From Prevotellaceae bacterium (GTDB taxonomy: Bacteria > Bacteroidota > Bacteroidia > Bacteroidales > Bacteroidaceae): a DNA stretch of 46,162 nt. Positions 34,278-42,814 of the stretch are shown here, piece after piece (within the stretch, counting starts at the first letter, position 1; the number at the start of each line of letters is the position of its first letter). Below the pieces are notes generated by a model. That model searched no databases. It was not told where the DNA came from and saw nothing but the letters and a program-made list of their open reading frames with translations. A program made the position numbers and the translations under genes. The stretch covers positions 1-46,162 of the forward strand of contig JAQXTH010000041.1 in NCBI GenBank assembly GCA_029219385.1, given 5' to 3'.

Positions 34278-35336
34278 TTATTCTGTTTTAGATATGTATC
34301 GTTTGTAGTAGGAGAAGATTATTGTTGTGAGCGGCAGGGCGATAATCATGCCGATAATGCCGAGCAGGAACCCCCATACGGAGAGCGACAATAATATGAG
34401 AAACGGTGGCAGCCCGATGGCTTTGCCCATAATCTTTGGTGTGAGCAAAGCGTCTTGGATTATTTGTATGATGATGAAGACCAATGCTGCCGATAGTGTC
34501 ACAAGCCAGAAGTTTTGGCCTGTTTCGGCTGACTTCAACACACAGAGAAAAAATGCCGGTATCAGACCCAGAGCGTGGAGATAGGGAATGAAACTTAGCA
34601 CTCCAATCAGAATGCCGAGCGGAATGGCCAAGGGGAAGTCTATGATGGTGAAGCCTATGCAATAAAGCACGCCTACGCAGAAGGCAATCAGCATTTGGCC
34701 ACGAAAATAGGCGTTCATGCCCTGCTTGAGGTCGCTGAAAAGGGTGTTGGCAAACGAATGATAGCGTTGTGGCACCAATTTGAGCCATCCTTGGGAGATG
34801 TGGTCGTAGTCGTAGAGTATGAAAAAGAGATATAATATCGACATGCTCCACGAGACGATGGAAAGGACGATGCCGGCGGTGTGTTGAAGCACGTTCCACA
34901 TGCCGGGCATGATGGAGCGGAGCAGATTGAGCAACTGACCGTTTTTTAGCATATCAAGGAGGTCTTTTTCGTTGCAGTATTTTGCAATATATTGCTCTAT
35001 GTCGTTGTGGTGGGATTTGTCTTTTATATAATGGTCTACAATGTCGATAAATCTGTTGAAGTCTTCAACAACGGGTGGTATGGTGAGCCATACGAGGAGT
35101 ATGGCAACGCCACAGATCAGCAGCATGGCCGCCACTATTGCAAGAATGCGGTAGTGGAAATGCAGTTTATATTGAAAAAACTCTACAACCGGAAAAATAA
35201 GATAGGCTATAAAACATGCCACAAAAAACGGAACGAGCACCGCGCTGAGGTAGTCAACGGTTTTAATGAGCAACACAATGCCGAGAATGATGGCCGAGGT
35301 GCGAATAAAGGAATCGAAAGTTATGACTCTTTTCAT
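34278..35336 (-). CDS. AI-2E/PerM-family membrane transporter (UPF0118)
   Basis: A 352-aa polytopic inner-membrane protein with about seven to eight hydrophobic segments: two N-terminal helices (about 12-50), one near 65-85, and the C-terminal block from about 150 onward containing FRGQMLIAFCVGVLYCIGF and PLAIPLGILIGVLSFIPYLH. This is the PerM/TqsA pattern. Family members are annotated as AI-2 exporters or Na+/H+-type permeases, but most substrates are unknown. It is the first gene of an operon with GH89, 14 bp apart, and has a clean promoter at 35362-35393. Confidence 0.9.
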   Translation of the reverse strand: MKRVITFDSFIRTSAIILGIVLLIKTVDYLSAVLVPFFVACFIAYLIFPVVEFFQYKLHFHYRILAIVAAMLLICGVAILLVWLTIPPVVEDFNRFIDIVDHYIKDKSHHNDIEQYIAKYCNEKDLLDMLKNGQLLNLLRSIMPGMWNVLQHTAGIVLSIVSWSMSILYLFFILYDYDHISQGWLKLVPQRYHSFANTLFSDLKQGMNAYFRGQMLIAFCVGVLYCIGFTIIDFPLAIPLGILIGVLSFIPYLHALGLIPAFFLCVLKSAETGQNFWLVTLSAALVFIIIQIIQDALLTPKIMGKAIGLPPFLILLSLSVWGFLLGIIGMIIALPLTTIIFSYYKRYISKTE

Positions 35337-35361
35337 AGACAGAGAGTGTTGAAAGTCAGAG

Positions 35362-35393
35362 CAAAGTTAGCAATATAGTTGTGTAAATCCAAA
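35362..35393 (-). promoter_or_regulatory. Complete promoter of the permease-GH89 operon
   Basis: Minus strand: TTTG (35393-35390), 20 bp, TAACTTTG (35369-35362), about 26 bp before the ATG at 35336. A full consensus match, back to back with the rsmI promoter. Confidence 0.7.
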
Positions 35394-35408
35394 ATAAGGG
35401 GTGTAAAA

Positions 35409-35440
35409 TTTCGTATTGTTGGGAAACTTGATTACTTTTG
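35409..35440 (+). promoter_or_regulatory. Promoter abutting the rsmI start codon
   Basis: TTTC (35409-35412), 20 bp, TACTTTTG (35433-35440). The ATG is at 35446, so RNA should start at or within a base or two of the AUG, suggesting a leaderless message. Confidence 0.6.
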
Positions 35441-35445
35441 CATTT

Positions 35446-36129
35446 ATGTTGTATATAGTTCCGACACCGATAGGCAATCTTGAGGATATGACCCTGAGGG
35501 CCATTCGCATATTGAAAGAGGCCGACCTGATATTGGCAGAAGACACCCGCACGTCGGGCATTCTGTTGAAACACTTTGATATTCACAACTCTATGCAGAG
35601 TTATCACAAGTTTAACGAGCATCAGGCGGTGGCTCGATTGGTGGAGCGCATGAGGGGCGGCGAGACTATGGCATTGGTGAGCGATGCCGGCACTCCGGGC
35701 ATTAGCGACCCAGGTTTTCTCTTGGCGCGCGAATGTGTGAGAAACGGCATTGAGGTGCAATGTTTGCCCGGAGCCACGGCTTTTGTGCCTGCTCTTGTGG
35801 CTTCGGGGTTGCCGTGTGACAGGTTTGTCTTTGAGGGCTTTCTGCCTCAGAAGAAGGGGCGGCGCACTCGCTTGGAACTGCTGGCTGAGGAAGAACGCCC
35901 GATTGTGTTCTATGAGTCGCCATATAGGGTGGTTAAGACTTTGGAGCAGTTTTGCGAGGTGTTTGGCCGAGAGAGGAGCGTGGCAGCATGTCGCGAGATA
36001 AGCAAGATGCACGAACAGACGGTGAGAGGAACAATGGCAGAGGTGACGGAACATTTCAAGACCAACGAACCCAAGGGTGAGTTTGTGATTATCGTAGGAC
36101 CCAAGGTTGATAAAAAAGAAACTATTTAA
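35446..36129 (+). CDS. rsmI: 16S rRNA (cytidine1402-2'-O)-methyltransferase
   Basis: RsmI methylates the ribose of C1402 in the decoding centre of 16S rRNA. It starts at MLYIVPTPIGNLEDMTLRA (ATG 35446, 227 aa); the frame is open from 35416 but that lies between the -33 and -7 elements. Family markers are LAEDTRTSG, MALVSDAGTPGISDPG (the SAM-binding tetrapyrrole-methylase loop) and FYESPYRVV. The coiled-coil lipoprotein follows 12 bp after the stop. Confidence 0.96.
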   Translation: MLYIVPTPIGNLEDMTLRAIRILKEADLILAEDTRTSGILLKHFDIHNSMQSYHKFNEHQAVARLVERMRGGETMALVSDAGTPGISDPGFLLARECVRNGIEVQCLPGATAFVPALVASGLPCDRFVFEGFLPQKKGRRTRLELLAEEERPIVFYESPYRVVKTLEQFCEVFGRERSVAACREISKMHEQTVRGTMAEVTEHFKTNEPKGEFVIIVGPKVDKKETI

Positions 36130-36141
36130 AATTTCAGTATT

Positions 36142-37005
36142 ATGAAGAATTTTGTTTTTTCGGCTATAGTATTGGCGTTGCTCACAGCTTGTGGCAACGG
36201 TGGAGAGAAAAAAGTGAGCTCATTTAACGAAGACTCTATCAATAGTGTGTTGAACCGCAAAGATGCGGAGATAAACAACCTGCTCGGAACAATCAATGAT
36301 ATTCAAGACGGATTGAGACAGATCACCGAAGCACAGGGGCGTATCAACACGCTGAAGAACGGGGTGGAAGGGTCTGCCACCGAGGATATAAGCGAGAATA
36401 TTGCTTTTATAAAGCGCATTATGGATCTCAACCGCGAGAGAATAGAGATGTTGCAAAGACAATTGCACAACTCCAATATCAATGCCGATAATCTGCGCCA
36501 GACCATTGAGAGCCTGCAACAACAGGTGGACGATAAAAATGCACAGATAGAGAAACTCACGGCGGAACTGGCAGCAAAAGACGCAACAATAGCCGAGCAG
36601 GTGAACGAGATTTCTAAATTGAACAGCGAGAACAGCGGCCTGCAGAGAGACAAAGACAATCTGTCGGAGGCCAACGAGGCTAAGTCGCGCACCATCAGCC
36701 GACAGGATAAGGACCTCAACAGGGCATGGTATGTGTTTGGCACCAAGAAGGAACTCAAAGAACACAATATCATTAAAAACGGTGAGGTGGTGGCTCAGGG
36801 CTTCAACAAGAATTATCTCACCGAAATAGACATTCGCACAGTGAAGACCATCACGCTGGGCTCCAAGAGCGCGAAGTTGCTAACCACTCATCCTGCCTCC
36901 TCTTATGTTTTGGAGCGTGGTGACGACAAGAAATATACCTTGCGCATTGTTGACCCGACGGCTTTTTGGAGCATGAGCAAATACCTTGTGGTTTTAGTGA
37001 AATAA
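36142..37005 (+). CDS. Coiled-coil lipoprotein, possibly Cbp1-like adhesin family
   Basis: A 287-aa lipoprotein: the signal ends in LLTAC (Cys17). Residues about 35-190 form a long heptad-repeat coiled coil (for example ERIEMLQRQLHNSNINADN and EKLTAELAAKDATIAEQ). A compact beta-rich C-terminal domain (about 195-287) starts with RAWYVFGTKKELKEHNII. This layout matches a Bacteroidota family sometimes annotated as Cbp1-type collagen-binding adhesin; I recall it from annotation rather than experiment, so treat the function as uncertain. It sits between rsmI (12 bp) and hflX (45 bp). Confidence 0.75.
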   Translation: MKNFVFSAIVLALLTACGNGGEKKVSSFNEDSINSVLNRKDAEINNLLGTINDIQDGLRQITEAQGRINTLKNGVEGSATEDISENIAFIKRIMDLNRERIEMLQRQLHNSNINADNLRQTIESLQQQVDDKNAQIEKLTAELAAKDATIAEQVNEISKLNSENSGLQRDKDNLSEANEAKSRTISRQDKDLNRAWYVFGTKKELKEHNIIKNGEVVAQGFNKNYLTEIDIRTVKTITLGSKSAKLLTTHPASSYVLERGDDKKYTLRIVDPTAFWSMSKYLVVLVK

Positions 37006-37050
37006 TAGCAACAGCCTTAATTTATTAACAGCAGAGAACAATAAAGACTG

Positions 37051-38331
37051 ATGAAGGAATTTATCCTTTCCAATTCGCAGGCCGAGACGGCTATTCTAAT
37101 ATCTCTCGTCACACCATATCAGAATGAACGCAAGACAAATGAATATCTCGATGAGTTGGAGTTTCTGGCATCGACAGCCGGGGCACACACGGTGGGGCGT
37201 TTTACCCAAAAGGTAGAGGGGCCTAACATCACGACATACGTGGGGTCGGGAAAATTGCAGGAGATAAGGGCATTTATAGAGAGCGAGGCAGAGCAGGGAC
37301 GCGAAATAGGAATGGCTGTGTTTGACGATGAATTGTCGGCCCGTCAATTGAGGAATATCGAGAAAGAACTCAAAATCAAGATACTCGACCGCACAACGCT
37401 GATTCTCGACATCTTTGCCATGAGAGCGCAGACGGCCAACGCTAAGACGCAGGTGGAATTGGCGCAATATCGCTATATGTTGCCACGCCTGCAACGCTTG
37501 TGGACCCACCTCGAACGCCAAGGCGGTGGTTCGGGCTCGGGCGGCGGAAAAGGTTCGGTGGGATTGCGCGGACCGGGTGAGACACAGTTGGAAATGGACC
37601 GTCGCATAATCCTCAATCGCATGTCGTTGTTAAAAAAGAGACTTGCTGAGATAGATCGCCAGAAAAACACCCAACGACAAAACCGTGGGCGCATGGTGAG
37701 GGTTGCATTGGTGGGCTATACCAATGTGGGCAAATCTACTTTGATGAATTTGATGGCAAAGAGCGAGGTTTTTGCCGAAAACAAATTGTTTGCCACGCTC
37801 GACACCACAGTGAGAAAGGTTACTATACAAAATCTCCCGTTTTTGCTTAGCGACACGGTGGGCTTTATTCGCAAGTTGCCAACAGACCTTGTGGAGTCGT
37901 TTAAGTCTACGCTCGACGAGGTGAGAGAGGCAGACTTGCTCTTGCATGTGGTAGACGTGAGCCATCCCGATTTTGAGGAGCAAATGGCTGTGGTCAATAA
38001 AACGCTTGCGGAGCTGGGCTGTGGTGACAAACCGAGCCTCACGATTTTCAATAAAGCAGATGCCTATAGTTTTGTGGCAAAAGACGAAGACGATCTCACC
38101 GAGGCCACGCGAGAGAATATGACTTTTGAGGAATTGAAGAGTTCGTGGCTTTCGCGCTTGGGCAGCGACTGTGTATTTATATCTGCTCTGAAGCGAGAGG
38201 GAATAGAGGAGATGAGAGCGTTGCTCTATCGCAGGGTGAGACAACTTCATGTGCAGAGATTTCCATATAATGATTTCCTTTATCCTTTGGCAGAGGATTT
38301 GGATTTTTCAGTGTCAGACAGTGAGTTATGA
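37051..38331 (+). CDS. hflX: Ribosome-associated GTPase HflX
   Basis: HflX binds the 50S subunit and rescues or splits stalled ribosomes, especially under stress. The 426-aa protein has the N-terminal HflX domain (about 10-150; VGSGKLQEIRAF, FDDELSARQLRNIE), the glycine-rich linker ending in GPGETQLEMDRR, and the G domain with G1 GYTNVGKST, G3 DTVGFI and G4 NKAD. Its stop overlaps the ATG of the Wzi gene as ATGA (38328-38331), an unexpected coupling of a ribosome factor with a capsule gene. Confidence 0.96.
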   Translation: MKEFILSNSQAETAILISLVTPYQNERKTNEYLDELEFLASTAGAHTVGRFTQKVEGPNITTYVGSGKLQEIRAFIESEAEQGREIGMAVFDDELSARQLRNIEKELKIKILDRTTLILDIFAMRAQTANAKTQVELAQYRYMLPRLQRLWTHLERQGGGSGSGGGKGSVGLRGPGETQLEMDRRIILNRMSLLKKRLAEIDRQKNTQRQNRGRMVRVALVGYTNVGKSTLMNLMAKSEVFAENKLFATLDTTVRKVTIQNLPFLLSDTVGFIRKLPTDLVESFKSTLDEVREADLLLHVVDVSHPDFEEQMAVVNKTLAELGCGDKPSLTIFNKADAYSFVAKDEDDLTEATRENMTFEELKSSWLSRLGSDCVFISALKREGIEEMRALLYRRVRQLHVQRFPYNDFLYPLAEDLDFSVSDSEL

Positions 38332-39875
38332 AAAATATTGCGAAACAAATAGTATTGGTATTGTGTGTGGCGTTGTCGTGGGATGGTGTTAAAGCCGATG
38401 GGCTGTCGGAGCGTTTGGTCGACACACTGGAGTTTCACAATGAGTTGACTGCCACAATCGGTGGGGGAACATACGCTCCCTTTTGGATGAGCAACAACCG
38501 TAATGGCTTGGCAAGCATCGAAAACAGGTCTTTGGTTTGGCGCAGGGCTTTGAAGCGAGACATTGAAAACGACAATAACCGCCGTTGGAAGATTGGTTGG
38601 GGAATTGAGTTCTCAAATCTTTTTGACACCGGTGGCACAGATTGGATTTTTCAGGAGTTGTATGCCGACATACAATATCGGAAAGTGAGATTGTCGGTGG
38701 GGCAGAAGGAGCGAGGCTCTTATATGCTCGATAGCGAGTTGTCGAGTGGTGGTTTGGCAAGTGGAATAAATGCCCGACCTATTCCTCAGGTGAGACTTGA
38801 GTTGCCTGACTTTTGGACAATTCCTGCCACAGGCGATTGGCTTGCGTTGTGCGGTTATATAGGCTATGGCATCTATACCGACAATAAGTGGCAGCGCGAT
38901 TTTGCTGCTGCCGGTGAAAATATTTATTCGCGCAATTCGCTTTACCACACAAAAGCCGGTTTTCTGAGAGTGGGTAACACAAAGAAGTTTCCTCTTGTGG
39001 TTATCGGTGGATTGGAGATGGACACTCAATTTGGCGGCACGGCGTTTAACGTGAAGAGAAGGGCAGACGATGTTTCGGGCTTCAACGGAGGCACCGTGGA
39101 TATGGGTTTTAATATTAAGGACTTTTGGAATGTGTTGATACCCGGAGGCTCTGACATGACCGATGGTGCATACAGCAATCGTGCTGGCAACACGGTGGGC
39201 GCGTGGCATTTGTCTGTAGGTGTTGAAGGCAAGGATTTGGGCAGCTCAAAGGATTGGAGTGCGAGGGTCTATGCGCAACATCTGTTTGAAGACGAGAGCC
39301 AGATGTTTTGGCAATATGGCTGGAGGGATTTCTTGATTGGAACAGAGATTGAACTGCCGAAAAATCCGATTGTGAGTAAAGTGGTTTACGAATACCTTGC
39401 CACCAAGGACCAGAGCGGTCCGATTTATCACGATAAGACGACTCAGATATCCGACCAAATCAGTGCTGCCGACAATTATTATAACCATGCCATTTATGGA
39501 GCGTGGCAGCACGCCGGTTATGGATTGGGCAACGCCTTGCTGATATCCCCGATTTACAATGCCGATGGCTCTATATCGTTTAAACACAATAGGGTGTTGG
39601 CCCATCATGTGGGACTGAGGGGACAGCCTATGAAAGAATTGTCATATAAGTTTTTGTTTAGCTATGAGAAGAGTTGGGGAACTTATTCCAAACCACTTGT
39701 AGACCCGCTTGAAGGCTGGACTGTCTATACACAAGCGGTCTATTCGCCCACATGGTTGAAGAATTGCAGCGTGGGAATGGCATACGGTCACAATGGTGGC
39801 AAATTGTTGGGTAATTCAAACGGTTTGGAGATGAGTTTCTACTACAACTTGAAATTCCACACGAAGAAACAGTAG
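38328..39875 (+). CDS. Capsule assembly Wzi-family outer-membrane protein
   Basis: A 515-aa exported protein (signal peptide about 1-23) with a beta-barrel-like pattern throughout and an aromatic C-terminus. Wzi-type markers are GTYAPFWMSNNRNGL, VRLSVGQKERGSYM and RPIPQVRLELPDFW. In E. coli Wzi anchors capsule to the outer membrane; the Bacteroidota proteins of this name have similar structure and presumably tie surface polysaccharide to the cell. It overlaps hflX by ATGA and leads into the polysaccharide genes that follow on the same strand. Confidence 0.88.
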   Translation: MKNIAKQIVLVLCVALSWDGVKADGLSERLVDTLEFHNELTATIGGGTYAPFWMSNNRNGLASIENRSLVWRRALKRDIENDNNRRWKIGWGIEFSNLFDTGGTDWIFQELYADIQYRKVRLSVGQKERGSYMLDSELSSGGLASGINARPIPQVRLELPDFWTIPATGDWLALCGYIGYGIYTDNKWQRDFAAAGENIYSRNSLYHTKAGFLRVGNTKKFPLVVIGGLEMDTQFGGTAFNVKRRADDVSGFNGGTVDMGFNIKDFWNVLIPGGSDMTDGAYSNRAGNTVGAWHLSVGVEGKDLGSSKDWSARVYAQHLFEDESQMFWQYGWRDFLIGTEIELPKNPIVSKVVYEYLATKDQSGPIYHDKTTQISDQISAADNYYNHAIYGAWQHAGYGLGNALLISPIYNADGSISFKHNRVLAHHVGLRGQPMKELSYKFLFSYEKSWGTYSKPLVDPLEGWTVYTQAVYSPTWLKNCSVGMAYGHNGGKLLGNSNGLEMSFYYNLKFHTKKQ

Positions 39876-39897
39876 GGCATTAAAAAGAGATAAAGTG

Positions 39898-40317
39898 ATG
39901 AGAAAGTATATATATATTATTGTGTGTGTTTGTTGCGTGATGGTATGTGTGTCGTGTGACAAGGTAGACGACAATGGTGATTTGGGCGGATTGTGGCAAA
40001 TGACCGAATGGAAGACTGTGCCGGGGGGAAATGTTGTGGCAACCAAGGAAGATGCCATATTCTATGCCGTGCAGTTGGATTTGATGAAGTTTAGCATCAA
40101 CAACGATGTGTCGACATACCACCTTGCGCGTTTCTCTCATCGTGGTGATTCGTTGTTTATAGGCAAGGTCTATGCGCGTCCGTTTGACACCGAGGTGCCT
40201 ATTTCTGAACTCAGTAAATATGGTGTGCCGGCATCGGGAGGCTTTGCCATAGAACTTGGCAGCAAGAATATGGTGTTGCGCTCAGAAGAAGCGGTGTTGA
40301 GATTTCGTAAATACTAA
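39898..40317 (+). CDS. Small lipoprotein, lipocalin-like (DUF4847 type)
   Basis: The start is ATG 39898 (MRKYIYIIV, 139 aa); a GTG three bases earlier is in frame but less likely. The lipobox is VSC with Cys20. The mature domain starts DLGGLWQMTEWKT, a lipocalin-like strand, and ends in VLRSEEAVLRFRKY. It resembles small lipoproteins annotated DUF4847 that occur beside Wzi genes. It lies 22 bp after the Wzi gene. Confidence 0.7.
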   Translation: MRKYIYIIVCVCCVMVCVSCDKVDDNGDLGGLWQMTEWKTVPGGNVVATKEDAIFYAVQLDLMKFSINNDVSTYHLARFSHRGDSLFIGKVYARPFDTEVPISELSKYGVPASGGFAIELGSKNMVLRSEEAVLRFRKY

Positions 40318-40350
40318 ATTTTTAAAATCCGAGACTCCACAATAGCAGAT

Positions 40351-41895
40351 ATGGCGGTTTACGAGGCAAACAACACACGGTTGGCAAAAAACACGATGTT
40401 TTTGTATGTACGCATGATTTTCATCATGGCGGTTACGTTCTACACGAGCAGAGTTGTGTTGAAAGTGTTGGGCGTGGAGGACTTTGGCATCTTTAATGTC
40501 GTGGCAGGCATTGTGGCAATGTTTGGTTTCCTCAATTCGTCGATGAGTGCTTCGACCCAAAGGTTTATCTCCTTTTCTTTGGGCAAGGGCGATAAGGCCA
40601 ATTTAAATAAGATTTTCTCAACGTGTGTCTTGACCCATGCAATGATAGGCTTGGCTGTGTTGGTTTTGATAGAGAGTATAGGTCTTTGGTTTTTATACAA
40701 CAAGATGATTATTCCTGAGGAGCGCATGGACGCTGCTTTTTGGGTGTTTCAATTTGCGGCGTTGTCAACGGTTGTTGCGGTGATGAGCATTCCTTTTAAT
40801 GCTGATATAATTGCCCACGAAAAAATGTCTGCTTTTGCATATATCTCGATTGTTGAAGTGTGTCTGAAACTGTTGATTGTTTTCTTGCTGGGCATTGGCG
40901 GAATGGATAAATTGGTGACGTATGGTTTTTTGTTGTTGTTGGTTCAGTGTGGCATTTTTTTGACATATATGACATATTGTCTTCGACATTTCAAGGAGAG
41001 CCATTTTCGTTTTATATTTGAGAAGAATTTGTTTGCGGAGGTTTCTTCTTTTGCGGGTTGGAATATGTGGGGCTATTTGTCGTCAGTCATGTCGACCCAG
41101 GGCCTCAATCTGTTGCTCAACAGTTTTTTTGGACCGGTGGTGAATGCCGCTCGCGGTCTTGCTTATCAGGCAGATGGCGCGATACGCTTGTTTGCCTCCA
41201 ATTTTCAGATGGCCATCAATCCACAGATAGTAAAGACATACGCTGCCGATGATTTAAATGCGATGCACAAACTTGTGTTTCGCAGTTCTAAGTTTTCTTA
41301 TTTTTTGTTGCTTGCGCTGTCTTTGCCGGTGATGATTGAAACACGTGCGCTATTGGAGTTGTGGCTGGTTGATGTGCCCGATTGGACTGTGGATTTTCTC
41401 AGGCTGATGCTTGTGGTCGTGATAATAGATTCTGTTGCCAATCCCTTTATGACGGCAGCCACTGCCACCGGCAAGGTAAAGGTCTATCAGTCGGTAGTGG
41501 GCGGCATACAACTGCTTATTGTCCCGATTGCATATCTGGTGCTGAAGTTGGGAGGCAATCCCTGCTCAGTCTTTGTGGTTCATATTTGTGTTTGTGTGGT
41601 TGCGTTTGTGGTGAGGTTTGTGTTGGTGAGATCTATGGTTGGTCTGTCGGCATTTTCTTATTTCAAGGAGGTAGTGATGAGGTGTTTGTTTGTAACGTTT
41701 GTTGCTGCGGTTTTGCCTTTGGGCATATATATATTGTTTCCCGACACGATAGTTGTAGAGTGTGTGGTGGTTGTATTGTCGACAGTCTCTGCATTGCTAA
41801 GTTCTTTTTTTGTAGGACTAACACAAGGGGAACGAGAATTTGTGAAAGAGAAATCAAGGACATATATCGATAAAATTATATTGAAAAACAAATAG
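40351..41895 (+). CDS. Polysaccharide flippase (Wzx/MATE-like)
   Basis: A 514-aa membrane protein with about 12-14 helices. The N-terminus KNTMFLYVRMIFIMAVTFYT and the following RVVLKVLGVEDFGIFNVVAG are typical of the oligosaccharide-flippase (MOP) superfamily in Bacteroidota polysaccharide loci. It would move lipid-linked repeat units across the inner membrane. The pyruvyl transferase begins one base after its stop, so these are co-translated. Confidence 0.93.
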   Translation: MAVYEANNTRLAKNTMFLYVRMIFIMAVTFYTSRVVLKVLGVEDFGIFNVVAGIVAMFGFLNSSMSASTQRFISFSLGKGDKANLNKIFSTCVLTHAMIGLAVLVLIESIGLWFLYNKMIIPEERMDAAFWVFQFAALSTVVAVMSIPFNADIIAHEKMSAFAYISIVEVCLKLLIVFLLGIGGMDKLVTYGFLLLLVQCGIFLTYMTYCLRHFKESHFRFIFEKNLFAEVSSFAGWNMWGYLSSVMSTQGLNLLLNSFFGPVVNAARGLAYQADGAIRLFASNFQMAINPQIVKTYAADDLNAMHKLVFRSSKFSYFLLLALSLPVMIETRALLELWLVDVPDWTVDFLRLMLVVVIIDSVANPFMTAATATGKVKVYQSVVGGIQLLIVPIAYLVLKLGGNPCSVFVVHICVCVVAFVVRFVLVRSMVGLSAFSYFKEVVMRCLFVTFVAAVLPLGIYILFPDTIVVECVVVVLSTVSALLSSFFVGLTQGEREFVKEKSRTYIDKIILKNK

Positions 41896-41896
41896 T

Positions 41897-42814
41897 ATGA
41901 TAATAAAAAACTATATAAAGAAATTCAAATATCTCTCTGCTAACACTTTTTATGAGTGGTTTTGCCGAAGGTCTTCTGATGTCATTGCGCTTAATTCATG
42001 GATTGTTTCGCACAGAGGGATAGTGAAATGTCGCAATTTCGGTGATGAACTAAACGTGCATTTACTTTCCAAGTTGACGGGCAAAACGATTGTTGACTAT
42101 AATTCTTATTTTCACAGACCTTTCACAAACTATATGGTAATAGGCTCTATTTTGGATGGTTTTACCGATAGCAAGTCTGTGGTTTGGGGCAGTGGTTTGC
42201 TGTCAGACAAGGAGCCTCTCAAGAAAAAACCGGCAAAAGTGTGTGCCGTGCGTGGCAAGATAACGAGAGATTATTTGCTTGCAAACGGAGTGGAATGCCC
42301 CGAGGTTTATGGCGACCCCGCTTTGTTAATGCCATATATATATAACCCTCGAGTGGAGAAGACGTTTAAGATAGGAGTAATTCCTCATATTCGTGACATT
42401 GTCAATCCCCAGATTACAGAATTTGTTGCTAATAATAGTGAAGAGGTTTGCCTTATTGATTTTTCTCAATATAACGACTGGCATGACGTGATTGACGAGA
42501 TTTGCAGTTGTAACTATATAATCTCTTCTTCACTTCACGGTTTGATTTTGGCCGACGCATACGGAATACCAAATCTATGGATTAGTGTCTCAGACAAGGT
42601 GAAAGGAGTTGATTGTAAGTTTAATGATTACTTTTCGGGCGTGGGCAGGGAGTTTGTCTCGCCAATGAATTTTGTGGCGGATATTGATGTGTCAGAGTTG
42701 TGTGGGAAGATGTCGGGTTATATTCCGCCTACTTATAATTCTTTGAAACTGGTAGAGGCATGCCCGTTTGAAATTGTGCCGCAGTTTAAGAATTTGTTTG
42801 TCGAAAAGAAATGA
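41897..42814 (+). CDS. Polysaccharide pyruvyl transferase
   Basis: A 305-aa cytoplasmic protein of the CsaB/WcaK/AmsJ-like family, which puts pyruvate ketals onto sugars of capsule or exopolysaccharide using phosphoenolpyruvate. Visible markers are the N-terminal CRNFGDELNVHLLSKLTG, VVWGSGLLS, the YGDPALLMPY patch, and IISSSLHGLILADAYGIP near residues 213-230. It follows the flippase directly and overlaps the GT2 gene as ATGA (42811-42814). Confidence 0.9.
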   Translation: MIIKNYIKKFKYLSANTFYEWFCRRSSDVIALNSWIVSHRGIVKCRNFGDELNVHLLSKLTGKTIVDYNSYFHRPFTNYMVIGSILDGFTDSKSVVWGSGLLSDKEPLKKKPAKVCAVRGKITRDYLLANGVECPEVYGDPALLMPYIYNPRVEKTFKIGVIPHIRDIVNPQITEFVANNSEEVCLIDFSQYNDWHDVIDEICSCNYIISSSLHGLILADAYGIPNLWISVSDKVKGVDCKFNDYFSGVGREFVSPMNFVADIDVSELCGKMSGYIPPTYNSLKLVEACPFEIVPQFKNLFVEKK

